From JAGOCV01 sp049445855 (GTDB lineage: Bacteria > Pseudomonadota > Gammaproteobacteria > Burkholderiales > Burkholderiaceae_C), in contig NZ_JBMSDV010000004.1 in the NCBI RefSeq assembly GCF_049445855.1, positions 1 to 64,000 of the forward strand: a DNA stretch of 64,000 nucleotides, given 5' to 3'. Shown here one piece after another: positions 43,518-52,250 of this stretch. A program made the position numbers and the translations under genes. A model generated the notes under the pieces. It searched no databases. It was not told the DNA's origin and saw nothing but the letters and a program-made list of their open reading frames with translations. Position 1 is the first letter of the stretch; each line of letters begins with the position of its first letter.

Positions 43518-45506
43518 CTAAGCGAGTTGCCGTGCAGCCTCGTTCGCTGCCGCATCGGAGAAGCCCCGGAAGCCGCCCTTTTTCAGGTGGATCATGAGCA
43601 AGGAGATGGCCGCTGGCGTGACGCCCGAAATCCGGGATGCCAGGCCCAAGGTTTCCGGCCGGTGCTTGTTGAGCTTCTGCCGCACTTCGATGCTGAGGGC
43701 GGCAACCTGCATGTAATCCAGCTCTGCTGGCAAGCGCAGGTTTTCGTAGTGAGCCGCGCGGGCCACTTCGTCTTTCTGGCGGTCGATGTAGCCGGAGTAC
43801 TTCGCAGCGATCTCGACCTGTTCGATCACGCCTGCCGCGAAATCATCCGTCGATGTTCCACGTGGAACAGTCACTGTCAGATCGGGGCTGGCGTACTTTC
43901 CGCCATCCATCGACATCAGCGAGTTGTAGCTCACCTCCGGCCGACGCAACAGGTCGGCCAGGTTGTATTCGTGCTCGATGGCCTTGCCAAGCACGCGCTC
44001 GGACTCAGGCGCCGGGAGGTTTCGCGGATTCACCCAGGTCGAGCGCAGCCGTTCTGTTTCACGTGAAACAGCGTCGCGCTTGCGGCTGAACGCGTCCCAG
44101 CGGGCGTCGTCCACCAAACCCAGTTGACGCCCGGCTTCGGTCAGGCGCATGTCGGCGTTGTCCTCGCGCAGCTGCAGGCGGAACTCGGCGCGGCTCGTGA
44201 ACATGCGGTAGGGCTCGGTGACGCCCTTGGTGATCAGGTCGTCCACCAGCACGCCGAGGTACGCCTGATCGCGCCCGGGCAGCCAGCCCTCCTCGCCCCG
44301 GCAGCGAAGCGCGGCATTGATGCCGGCGAACAACCCCTGGGCCGCCGCCTCCTCATAGCCGGTGGTGCCGTTGATCTGGCCCGCGAAGAACAGGTTTTCG
44401 ATCTGTCGCGTCTCGAAGTTGCTCTTGAGCGAGCGCGGGTCGAAGTAGTCGTACTCGATGGCGTAACCGGGGCGCAGGATGTGCGCGTTCTCCAGCCCGG
44501 CCATCGAGCGCACCAGCGCGTACTGGATGTCGAACGGTAGGCTGGTCGAGATGCCGTTGGGGTAGTACTCGTTCGTCGTCAGGCCTTCGGGCTCCAGGAA
44601 AATCTGGTGGCTGTCCTTGTCGGCAAAGCGATTGATCTTGTCTTCCACGCTCGGGCAGTAGCGCGGGCCCACACCCTCGATCTTCCCGGTGAACATGGGG
44701 CTGCGGTCGAAGCCGGAGCGGATGATCTCGTGCGTGCGCTCGTTGGTGTGGGTGATCCAGCACGGCATCTGCTGCGGGTGCATGGCGGCGTTGCCCATGA
44801 AGCTGAACACCGGCATCCGGTCGACGTCGCCGCCCGGCATGCCGTCGCCGGGCTGCTCGGTGCACTTCGAGAAATCGATGCTGCGGCCGTCGATGCGCGG
44901 CGGTGTGCCGGTCTTCAGCCGACCCTGCGGCAGCTTCAGCTCCTTGAGGCGCGCCGACAGCGACACCGCCGGCGGATCGCCCGCCCGCCCCGCCGCGTAG
45001 TTGTTCAGGCCGACGTGGATCTTTCCGTCGAGGAACGTACCCGCCGTCAGCACCACCGTGCGCGCCCGGAAGCGGATGCCGACCTGCGTCACCGCGCCGA
45101 CCACCTTGTCACCCTCCACCATCAGGTCGTCCACCGCCTGCTGGAACAGCGTGAGGTTGGACTGGTTCTCGATGCGACGGCGGATCGCCGCCTTGTAGAG
45201 GATGCGGTCGGCCTGCGCGCGCGTCGCCCGCACGGCCGGGCCCTTGGAGCTGTTGAGGATGCGGAACTGGATGCCGCCCTCGTCCGTGGCGATGGCCATG
45301 GCACCGCCGAGCGCGTCCACTTCTTTCACGAGGTGGCCCTTGCCGATGCCGCCGATGGACGGGTTGCAGCTCATCTGCCCCAGCGTCTCGATGTTGTGGG
45401 TGAGCAGCAGCGTCGACGCGCCCATGCGCGCCGCGGCCAGTGCAGCCTCGGTGCCCGCGTGGCCGCCGCCGACCACGATGACGTCGAATTCCTGTTGATA
45501 GTCCAT
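43518..45506 (-). CDS. mnmG: tRNA uridine-34 cmnm5 modification enzyme MnmG
   Basis: A 662-residue FAD enzyme. The FAD motif VIVVGGGHAGTEAA is at residues 10-23; MSCNPSIGGIGKGHLVKE and the signature TGTPPRIDGRSIDFSK follow; the C-terminal helical domain ends near LMIHLKKGG. It modifies U34 in tRNA together with MnmE. ATG at 45506 is the family start. Two parS sites are coded in TVPRGTST and AVSRETER. Confidence 0.96.
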   Translation of the reverse strand: MDYQQEFDVIVVGGGHAGTEAALAAARMGASTLLLTHNIETLGQMSCNPSIGGIGKGHLVKEVDALGGAMAIATDEGGIQFRILNSSKGPAVRATRAQADRILYKAAIRRRIENQSNLTLFQQAVDDLMVEGDKVVGAVTQVGIRFRARTVVLTAGTFLDGKIHVGLNNYAAGRAGDPPAVSLSARLKELKLPQGRLKTGTPPRIDGRSIDFSKCTEQPGDGMPGGDVDRMPVFSFMGNAAMHPQQMPCWITHTNERTHEIIRSGFDRSPMFTGKIEGVGPRYCPSVEDKINRFADKDSHQIFLEPEGLTTNEYYPNGISTSLPFDIQYALVRSMAGLENAHILRPGYAIEYDYFDPRSLKSNFETRQIENLFFAGQINGTTGYEEAAAQGLFAGINAALRCRGEEGWLPGRDQAYLGVLVDDLITKGVTEPYRMFTSRAEFRLQLREDNADMRLTEAGRQLGLVDDARWDAFSRKRDAVSRETERLRSTWVNPRNLPAPESERVLGKAIEHEYNLADLLRRPEVSYNSLMSMDGGKYASPDLTVTVPRGTSTDDFAAGVIEQVEIAAKYSGYIDRQKDEVARAAHYENLRLPAELDYMQVAALSIEVRQKLNKHRPETLGLASRISGVTPAAISLLMIHLKKGGFRGFSDAAANEAARQLA
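43854..43869. other. parS site 2
   Basis: TGTTCCACGTGGAACA is a perfect palindrome matching the parS family, lying in mnmG (coding TVPRGTS). It is probably a ParB-loading site together with the sites at 42321 and 44055. Confidence 0.85.
44055..44070. other. parS site 3
   Basis: TGTTTCACGTGAAACA is an exact parS consensus palindrome in mnmG (coding AVSRETE). It is the strongest of the three sites. Confidence 0.92.
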
Positions 45507-45582
45507 GCGTGATTTTATGCCGCTGCTGAAAATATGGGCAGCGCGCAGGAATACTGCAGGCAAGCTGTGCTGCAATGGCGAC

Positions 45583-46161
45583 ATGAAACTCCTCGTCTTC
45601 GCGGGCAGCACCCGCCAGAAATCCTTCAACCGCCGCCTCGCACACGCCACGGTCGCCATCGCCCGCGAGGCCGGCGCGGACGTGACGCACATCGAGCTCG
45701 CGGACTTCGACATCCCGATGTACAACGCTGACCTCGAAGCGGCAGGCACGCCGCCCGATGTGATCCGCCTCAAGCAGATCATGTTCGAGCACCCGGCCTG
45801 GATCATCTGCACGCCCGAGTACAACGCCAGCTATCCGGCGCTGGTGAAGAACACGCTCGACTGGGTGTCCAGCCCGGTCAAGGGCAATCCGGAATGGACC
45901 GACGGCTTCAAGTCGTCGCGCGGCAAGGTCGTCGGCGTGCTCAGCGCCTCGCCCGGCGCGCTCGGTGGCCTGCGTTCGCAAGGCCATCTGGCACCGCTGT
46001 TGATCAACCTGCAGTGCTGGCTGGCACCGCAGAACTTTGCGCTCGGCCACGCCGGCGATGCCTTCGATGAACAAGGCCAGCTGATCAGCGAAGCCAGCCG
46101 CGGACGCGTGCGCGGCGTCGTCGACCAGGTGCTTTGGGCCGCCGAGCGGCTGGCTAGGTAA
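45583..46161 (+). CDS. NADPH-dependent FMN reductase
   Basis: A 192-residue flavodoxin-like reductase. The phosphate-binding loop is FAGSTRQKSFNRRLA, then the flavin segment CTPEYNASYPALVKNTLDWVS, and SASPGALGGLRSQGHL for the second flavin contact. Homologues reduce quinones, azo dyes or chromate. It is divergent from mnmG. The physiological acceptor is not known. Confidence 0.9.
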   Translation: MKLLVFAGSTRQKSFNRRLAHATVAIAREAGADVTHIELADFDIPMYNADLEAAGTPPDVIRLKQIMFEHPAWIICTPEYNASYPALVKNTLDWVSSPVKGNPEWTDGFKSSRGKVVGVLSASPGALGGLRSQGHLAPLLINLQCWLAPQNFALGHAGDAFDEQGQLISEASRGRVRGVVDQVLWAAERLAR

Positions 46162-46173
46162 GTTTGCGCCCGC

Positions 46174-47088
46174 TTACGCAATCAGCATCACTCGGCGGGC
46201 CGACTCGCCCACCCGCGCGCCCGGGCGCACATAGGTGCGCGGCTTCTCCGCCTCGTACTCGCGCACGCTGAGCTCCTTGGTCTTCATGCTCACGGGGCCG
46301 AAGATGGTGGAGAAAGCCACATCTTTAGCATCACGGCCTGCGCCGACGCGCACGAGGTTCTCCACCGGCGCCATGCGTGTCGGGTCGAACAGCACCCACC
46401 GGTCGCCCAGCCACGCTTCGAACACCGCATGGAAATCCTGCGGCGGTTCGTCGAACCACACGTAGCCGACGACGAAGCGCGCGGGGATGTTGAGCGCGCG
46501 GCAGAACGTCACGCCCAGATGCGCAAAGTCGCGGCACACGCCGGCGCGCTGCACGAAGACTTCCTGCGCGGTGCTGGTGGAGTCGGTGGAGCCCGGCTCG
46601 TAGCTGATGCTGTCGTGGATCCAGTCGCTGATCGCCTGCACGCGCGACAGGCCCGGCGGCAGGTCGCCGAAGAGTTGCCGCGCGGCGCGGCCCATCACAT
46701 CCGACTGGCAGTAGCGCGTGGGCATGATGTAGGGCAGAACTTCATCGGGCACGGCGCTCACCGGCACCTCGGGCAGGTTTTCGATGATCGCGCGCCCGCT
46801 CCTGCGCGACCGCAAGGTGGGCCGCAAGCCCGGCCGCAGCGGTGACGCCAGCCTCTCCACCTGCGCGCGATAGCGGATGTTCAACTCACCCTTGGGCGCA
46901 TCGATCCGCAGGAAGCGCGTGCCCGTGACGAGATCCGTGAAGCGGCGCAGTTCGACGTCCGGGTCGACCACCAGCTGTTCGCTGATGATGCGTTGCCCAG
47001 GCACTTGCGCCGCTTCGAGGTTGAAGCAGAAATGCGCCGGGCCGCACACGTCGTACGCCAGTCGCACATCGATTTGCGAGAGTTGCAT
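46174..47088 (-). CDS. Transglutaminase-like cysteine protease-fold protein
   Basis: A 304-residue protein. The catalytic Cys is in RAGVCRDFAHLGVTFCR, His in DFHAVFEAWLGDRWV and Asp in LFDPTRMAP, all present. The N-terminal domain precedes this core. AAAGAG precedes the ATG at 47088; the longer frame is rejected as unlike the family. These proteins probably hydrolyse peptides or amides rather than crosslink. No signal peptide is evident. Confidence 0.88.
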   Translation of the reverse strand: MQLSQIDVRLAYDVCGPAHFCFNLEAAQVPGQRIISEQLVVDPDVELRRFTDLVTGTRFLRIDAPKGELNIRYRAQVERLASPLRPGLRPTLRSRRSGRAIIENLPEVPVSAVPDEVLPYIMPTRYCQSDVMGRAARQLFGDLPPGLSRVQAISDWIHDSISYEPGSTDSTSTAQEVFVQRAGVCRDFAHLGVTFCRALNIPARFVVGYVWFDEPPQDFHAVFEAWLGDRWVLFDPTRMAPVENLVRVGAGRDAKDVAFSTIFGPVSMKTKELSVREYEAEKPRTYVRPGARVGESARRVMLIA

Positions 47089-47122
47089 GATGGGCTCTTT
47101 GCCGCTGTCTGCGTGTCTGCGG

Positions 47123-47398
47123 TCACGCGACGCACAGGCTGGCGAACGCGCCAGGTCGCGGTGCGCTGAGCACTGGCACCGAGTGCGCCGTGCGTCGTGC
47201 CAGGCGTGCAGCCTTCTTGCCACGCGCCACGGGCAGTTCCCAGGCCATCTGCGTCACGCGCAACACACGTCGAACCTGGTACAGCGGGCTGTTCATCAGT
47301 TCATGCAGGGTGTCGGCCCCTGCTTGATCGGCGACCGGTGAAACATCGTCCGCGAAGGAAACCTCGTGGACCCGGTCGCTGGCATTCATGTCGTACAT
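47123..47398 (-). CDS. Hypothetical protein of 91 residues
   Basis: The protein begins MYDMNASDRVHEVSFADDVS, is acidic at first and basic in the middle (ARGKKAARLARRTAHSV), and ends with a hydrophobic tail PGAFASLCVA. An AGAGAGACAGAAG sequence precedes the ATG. I recognise no family. It lies between the transglutaminase-like and DUF1328 genes on the same strand. Confidence 0.5.
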   Translation of the reverse strand: MYDMNASDRVHEVSFADDVSPVADQAGADTLHELMNSPLYQVRRVLRVTQMAWELPVARGKKAARLARRTAHSVPVLSAPRPGAFASLCVA

Positions 47399-47450
47399 CT
47401 TCTGTCTCTCTGGCTTATGTGGCTCTTGTGCGCCGGCTTCGTGCGCCGGT

Positions 47451-47636
47451 TCAGTCCAGCGCCTTGCGCACCGCGCCGACGCCCAGTGCCGCCAGCACCA
47501 GGAACACCACGGCAAGGATCAGGAACAGGCCGAACAGGATCTTGGCGATGCCTGCCGCGCCGGCCGCAATGCCGCCGAAGCCGAGCGCGCCGGCCACCAG
47601 GGAAATCAGGGCAAAAATGATCGCGTACTTCAACAT
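47451..47636 (-). CDS. DUF1328-family small membrane protein
   Basis: A 61-residue, two-helix membrane protein: MLKYAIIFALISLVAGALGF, then GGIAAGAAGIAKILFGLFLI and a short LVLAALGVGAVRKALD. Size and sequence fit DUF1328 (YtjA). AAGGAGATTGTG precedes the ATG. The function is not known. Confidence 0.9.
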   Translation of the reverse strand: MLKYAIIFALISLVAGALGFGGIAAGAAGIAKILFGLFLILAVVFLVLAALGVGAVRKALD

Positions 47637-47747
47637 CACAATCTCCTTCGGGGCAGACGCCCTCAGCGTTTGGGTGATGAAGAGACTGTATGGAGGCGGC
47701 CGCGCACGCTCCATCGGCACGCGGCGCGGCGCGGCGTAGGACAACAG

Positions 47748-49076
47748 CTACTTGCCGAACAGGCCTTTGAGCCCCTGGCCGAGACGGTCGCCCAGCTTGG
47801 CGCCCGCGCCCGTGCCCACGCCGGGCATGACCGCCGTGCCGATGGCCGCACCCAGCATTGCCGTGCGCGAGAGCGTGACCTCGGGCGCTTCCAGCGTGCC
47901 ACCCACCTGCAGCGGCACCCCGACGATGCCGCCCGTGACGCCACGCGCCACGTCGACCGTGATGCGGCCGTCCAGCGCTTTCGACGGCGAGATCGACACG
48001 TTGCCGCGCGCCGTGAGCACGCCCGATGACGCGACGAGCTGGCTCACCTGCGCGCTGCGCCCCTGCGTGCGCACTTCGCCGGTCAGCGTGTCCAGCTGCG
48101 TCAGGCCGCCGCGCGACAGGCCGACCGTCTGCACCGCTTTCAGCAGGTCGAGTCCGTTGATCTGCGCGCCGTGCACGGTGAAACGCGTGTGGCTCTGAAG
48201 GTTGTCGGCGAGCGCCGGAAAACCTGTGCCCCGCGCGCTCAGCGTCGTGTCCGCCTCGAGCTTGCCGCTCAGCGGACGCCCCGGTGCGGTGATGGCGGGG
48301 ACATCCACACCGCGCGTCTTCAGCTCGCCCTTGAGTTCGATGACCTGGTTCGCACCACCTGCCACCGGCCAGACCAGATGCAGCGGCCCCTCGACCTTGC
48401 CGCCGCCGATGTCCAGCACCAACTGCCAGCGCGCGCCGTCCTTGCCGGGCGACAGCGCGAGCTGTGTGCCGGCCCGCGCACCCTGCTCGATGCGCAGCGT
48501 CGCGCTCTCGGGCAGGCCGTCGTCGCCGACCTTCGCGTCGGCCTTGACCGTCGTGCGTGCGCCGGTGGCCGCAACCCAGGTCACACCGTCCAGCACGATG
48601 CGCCGGGGCAGCCAGCGCGTCTGGCCCGGACCCGGGGTGCCCGTGGTGTCCTCGCGCTGCGCGAGCTTGTGCAGGCCCGCAATCAGCGCGTCCACGCCCT
48701 TCTCGGGCAGCACCGCATCGCGCACCACCAGCGTCTGGATGGCCGCGCCACCCGCGAGCGCGGCGCGCCAGTCGGGCCGCACTTCCACACGGGTGAGCGT
48801 CAATGGCGTGGGCGTCTTCACATTCACGCCGTCCACCGCCACGGCCGGCACGGGAAACAACGCCACCTGCAGGCGACCGAGCGCGAGCGGCACGCCCAGC
48901 GCCGTGCTGGCTTCGCGCTCCACACGGGCGCGGAAATCGGCGGAGCCCACCCAGCGGTGCAACGCATAAGTTGCAGCAGCCAGCAGCACGAGCAGCAGGA
49001 GTGCGAGGACGGCGAGCCATTTGAAGACGCGCCGTGCCGTGCCCTTGCCGATGGAAGATACCGAGCTGGATGCCAT
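47748..49076 (-). CDS. AsmA-like envelope protein (second copy)
   Basis: A 442-residue protein with a membrane helix (residues about 18-40) and a periplasmic AsmA domain beginning VGSADFRARVEREASTALGVPL. The C-terminus again has a glycine-zipper GAAIGTAVMPGVGTGAGAKLGDRLGQG, almost the same wording as the first copy at 23179-24498. ATG at 49076 is used, although the ribosome site is weak. It probably takes part in envelope lipid balance. Confidence 0.82.
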   Translation of the reverse strand: MASSSVSSIGKGTARRVFKWLAVLALLLLVLLAAATYALHRWVGSADFRARVEREASTALGVPLALGRLQVALFPVPAVAVDGVNVKTPTPLTLTRVEVRPDWRAALAGGAAIQTLVVRDAVLPEKGVDALIAGLHKLAQREDTTGTPGPGQTRWLPRRIVLDGVTWVAATGARTTVKADAKVGDDGLPESATLRIEQGARAGTQLALSPGKDGARWQLVLDIGGGKVEGPLHLVWPVAGGANQVIELKGELKTRGVDVPAITAPGRPLSGKLEADTTLSARGTGFPALADNLQSHTRFTVHGAQINGLDLLKAVQTVGLSRGGLTQLDTLTGEVRTQGRSAQVSQLVASSGVLTARGNVSISPSKALDGRITVDVARGVTGGIVGVPLQVGGTLEAPEVTLSRTAMLGAAIGTAVMPGVGTGAGAKLGDRLGQGLKGLFGK

Positions 49077-49208
49077 GCCGCATTGTGGCCGCGTCGGCAA
49101 GGAACGAGGTAACAAAGCCGGCGCAAAACGCGGACGGCAGCGGAAACCGTCGTCTGCCGCTAGCATCTGCATCTTCCGACCGCCTCAAAAACCACCCTCA
49201 AGGACGAC

Positions 49209-49817
49209 ATGAAGCTCTACTACTCCCCCGGCGCCTGTTCGCTTTCCCCGCAGATCGTGCTGCGCGAATCCGGTCTCGCGTTCGAAGCCGTGCTCGCCTC
49301 GACGAAAACCAAGCAGCTGGCCGACGGCACCGACTACCACAGCATCAACCCGCTGGGCTACGTGCCCATGCTCGAGCTCGACGACGGCACACGCCTGCGC
49401 GAAGGCCCGGCCATCGTGCAGTACATCGCCGATCAGGTGCCCACGAAGAACCTCGCGCCGGCCAACGGCACGCTGCAGCGCTACCGCCTGCAGGAATGGC
49501 TGACCTTCATCGGCATGGAGCTGCATCGCAATTTCACGCCGCTGTTCAACCCCAAGATGCCCGAAGACGCGAAGGCCATTGCACGCGAACGCCTCATCGG
49601 CCGCCTCAAGTGGGTGGATGGCGAACTCGCCGGCAAGGACTACGTGACCGGCGAACACTTCTCGGTGGCCGACGCCTACCTTTTCGCCGTGACCAACTGG
49701 GCCAAGCCGATGAACGTGGACCTGTCCGGCTTCGCGAACCTGCTGGCCTGGCGTGAACGCGTTGCTGTCCGTCCTGCCGTGCAGGAAGCCATGAAGGCCG
49801 AAGGCCTGTCGAAGTAA
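49209..49817 (+). CDS. Glutathione S-transferase, beta class
   Basis: A 202-residue GST. The N-terminal thioredoxin-like domain begins MKLYYSPGACSLSPQIVLRE with beta-class Cys10; NPLGYVPMLELDDGTRLREG and AIVQYIADQ give glutathione contacts; the helical domain begins near residue 85. It conjugates glutathione to electrophiles in the cytoplasm. The gene stands alone and is divergent from the AsmA-like gene. Confidence 0.93.
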   Translation: MKLYYSPGACSLSPQIVLRESGLAFEAVLASTKTKQLADGTDYHSINPLGYVPMLELDDGTRLREGPAIVQYIADQVPTKNLAPANGTLQRYRLQEWLTFIGMELHRNFTPLFNPKMPEDAKAIARERLIGRLKWVDGELAGKDYVTGEHFSVADAYLFAVTNWAKPMNVDLSGFANLLAWRERVAVRPAVQEAMKAEGLSK

Positions 49818-49833
49818 GTACTTCCAGCGGTCT

Positions 49834-51030
49834 TCAGGGCGAGGCGGCAAGCGGCCGCTGGCGCCACGCCAGCGCCGCACCCACCCACAGCGCGCAGGCC
49901 GAGAACACCAGCCCGCGCGCGAGGCCGCCCGGTCCGTCCGCGATCCAGCCCACCACCGTGGGCCCCACGATCTGCCCAGCCGCGAACACGATGGTGAACG
50001 CGCTGATGCCCGACGCCCATTGCGCGGCCGGCAGGTTATGCCGCACCAGGGCCGTGGTCGACGCCACCACCGACAGGAACACACCGCCGAACACGACGCC
50101 CGACAGCAGCACCAGCGGCCAGCTTTGCGTGAGCGCCGGCAACACGGTCGCGCACCCGAGCAAGGCGTTGAGGATGGCCAGCGCCTGCCCGCCCTTGTAG
50201 CGGTCCAGCAGACCCGCCCAGATACGCGACGAAGCAACCACGGCCGCGCCGAGCAGCGCATAGAACAGGGTAATCGAGCCCGGTGCCACGCCCTGCTCAC
50301 GCAGCAGCGCGATCACGAAAGTCATGTAGCCGATGTAGCCCACGCCGAACAGCGCGTAGCCGGCAAGGCCGAACGCGAAGCGCGGCACCACGCGCGGCGG
50401 CGGGCCTGCGGATGCAGCGGCAGCCACCGGCGGTGCCAGCGATGCCAGCGCACGCGCAGGCCAGGCGAGCGCCAGCGTCGCCGCCACGCAGGCAGCCGCC
50501 AGCGCCCACCACGCCCAAGTCCAGCCATGCGGCACGCCCGACGCTGCGGAAAGCGTCGCCGGCACCAGCAGCGCCGAGAGCACGATGCCGAAGCCCGTGC
50601 CGCCGTAGTACATGCCCAGCAGGAAGCCGCCGCGGTGCGGATGCTGCGCCGCCAGCCGCGCCGCCAGCAGGCCGCCCGCGATGAAGATCCAGGCGCTCGC
50701 CACGCCCGCGAGGAAACGCTGCGCGAGCAACGGCACCGCCTCGACGAAGAAGCCGCTCGCCGCCATGAACACGCTCGCCAATGCCGATCCCGCAAGCATC
50801 AGCCGCGCAGCCCCGGCGCGTGACATGAGTTTCGGCGTGACCAGGGCACCCACCAGATAACCCAAGGCATTGAGCGTGTTCATCGCCCCCGCCAGCGTGT
50901 ACGACCACTGCAGGTCGCTGCGCATCGGCGGCAGCAGCAGGCCGTAGGCAAAACGCGTGATGCCCAGCGACACCGCCGCACCGAGCGAGAGCGCCAGCGC
51001 AAGCCAGAAGGTGCGTGCGGGAATTGTCAT
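49834..51030 (-). CDS. YbfB/YjiJ-family MFS transporter
   Basis: A 398-residue major facilitator with about 12 helices. The N-terminus ALALSLGAAVSLGITRFAYG followed by LLLPPMRSDLQWSYTLAGAM is typical of YbfB/YjiJ-like MFS. Substrate is unknown. It converges with the GST gene and is divergent from the old yellow enzyme gene. Confidence 0.88.
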   Translation of the reverse strand: MTIPARTFWLALALSLGAAVSLGITRFAYGLLLPPMRSDLQWSYTLAGAMNTLNALGYLVGALVTPKLMSRAGAARLMLAGSALASVFMAASGFFVEAVPLLAQRFLAGVASAWIFIAGGLLAARLAAQHPHRGGFLLGMYYGGTGFGIVLSALLVPATLSAASGVPHGWTWAWWALAAACVAATLALAWPARALASLAPPVAAAASAGPPPRVVPRFAFGLAGYALFGVGYIGYMTFVIALLREQGVAPGSITLFYALLGAAVVASSRIWAGLLDRYKGGQALAILNALLGCATVLPALTQSWPLVLLSGVVFGGVFLSVVASTTALVRHNLPAAQWASGISAFTIVFAAGQIVGPTVVGWIADGPGGLARGLVFSACALWVGAALAWRQRPLAASP

Positions 51031-51146
51031 GCGACTGCTTCTACACCATCCCGCGCAAACCCGCTGGCTGCACGGCTTCGCTTTTCGGTTTAGTCTTTGT
51101 GCCCTGCAGCAATTCCAACAACCTCCAACCTGCCCACCGGAGTTTT

Positions 51147-52250
51147 ATGTCTTCCATTTTCGAACCTGTGCAGATCGGCGCGCTGAAGCTCCACAACCGC
51201 ATCGTGATGGCGCCGCTTACCCGCAACCGCTCGCCCAACGCCATTCCCACCGACCTCGCGGTCACCTACTACCGCCAGCGCGCCAGCGCCGGCCTGATCG
51301 TGAGCGAAGGCACCGTCATCAGCCCGCAGGGCCAGGGCTATGCCGACGTGCCGGGCCTCTACTCCACCGAACAGATCGACGCCTGGAAGCGCGTCACCGC
51401 CGCCGTGCATGAAGCCGGCGGCAAGATCTTCTGCCAGATCTGGCACGTGGGCCGCGTCTCGCACACGGACCTGCAGCCCGACAACCAGCCGCCGGTCGCG
51501 CCTTCGGCCATCACGGCCAAGACCAAGACCTACCTGCTCAAGGACGGCGTCGGCTCCTTCGCCGAGACCTCGCACCCGCGCGCGCTGCGTGCCGAGGAAC
51601 TGCCCGGCATCGTGCGTGACTTCCAGCATGCCGCGCGCAACGCGGTGCTGGCCGGCTTCGACGGCGTCGAGGTGCACGGTGCCAACGGCTACCTGATCGA
51701 CCAGTTCCTCAAGGACGGCGCCAACCACCGCAAGGACGACTACGGCGGCTCCATCGAGAACCGCGCGCGCCTGCTGCTGGAAGTGATGCGCGCCGTGACG
51801 GAAGAGATCGGCGGCGATCGCGTCGGTCTGCGCCTCTCGCCCATCACGCCGGCCAACGACATCGTCGACTCGAACCCGCAACCGCTGTTCGAGCATGTGG
51901 CGCGCGAACTCGCGCCGCTACGCCTGGCCTACATCCACGTGATCGAAGGCGCGACCGGCGGCCCGCGCGAGATCGCCGATCGGCCGTTCGACTTCGGCGC
52001 GTTCAAGTCGGCCTACCAGACCGCCGGCGGCAAGGGCGCGTGGATGGTGAACAACGGCTATGACCGTGCCATGGCCGAGAAGGCCGTGGCGAACGGCGCC
52101 GACCTCGTCGCCTTCGGTCGCCCCTTCATCTCCAACCCCGATCTGGTGCACCGCCTGCGCGAGAACGCGGAGCTCAACGCGGCCGACAAGACGACGTTCT
52201 ATGGCGGCGGCGCGAAGGGCTACACCGACTATCCGACCCTGAACGGGTGA
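51147..52250 (+). CDS. Old yellow enzyme-family alkene reductase
   Basis: A 367-residue FMN enzyme of the NemA/OYE type. Parts include IGALKLHNRIVMAPLTRNRS, IFCQIWHVGRVSHTD and EVHGANGYLIDQFLKDGAN; the last segment GADLVAFGRPFISNPDLV is the FMN phosphate site. It reduces activated C=C bonds or nitro groups with NADPH. The start at 51147 avoids 44 upstream non-family residues. Confidence 0.94.
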   Translation: MSSIFEPVQIGALKLHNRIVMAPLTRNRSPNAIPTDLAVTYYRQRASAGLIVSEGTVISPQGQGYADVPGLYSTEQIDAWKRVTAAVHEAGGKIFCQIWHVGRVSHTDLQPDNQPPVAPSAITAKTKTYLLKDGVGSFAETSHPRALRAEELPGIVRDFQHAARNAVLAGFDGVEVHGANGYLIDQFLKDGANHRKDDYGGSIENRARLLLEVMRAVTEEIGGDRVGLRLSPITPANDIVDSNPQPLFEHVARELAPLRLAYIHVIEGATGGPREIADRPFDFGAFKSAYQTAGGKGAWMVNNGYDRAMAEKAVANGADLVAFGRPFISNPDLVHRLRENAELNAADKTTFYGGGAKGYTDYPTLNG

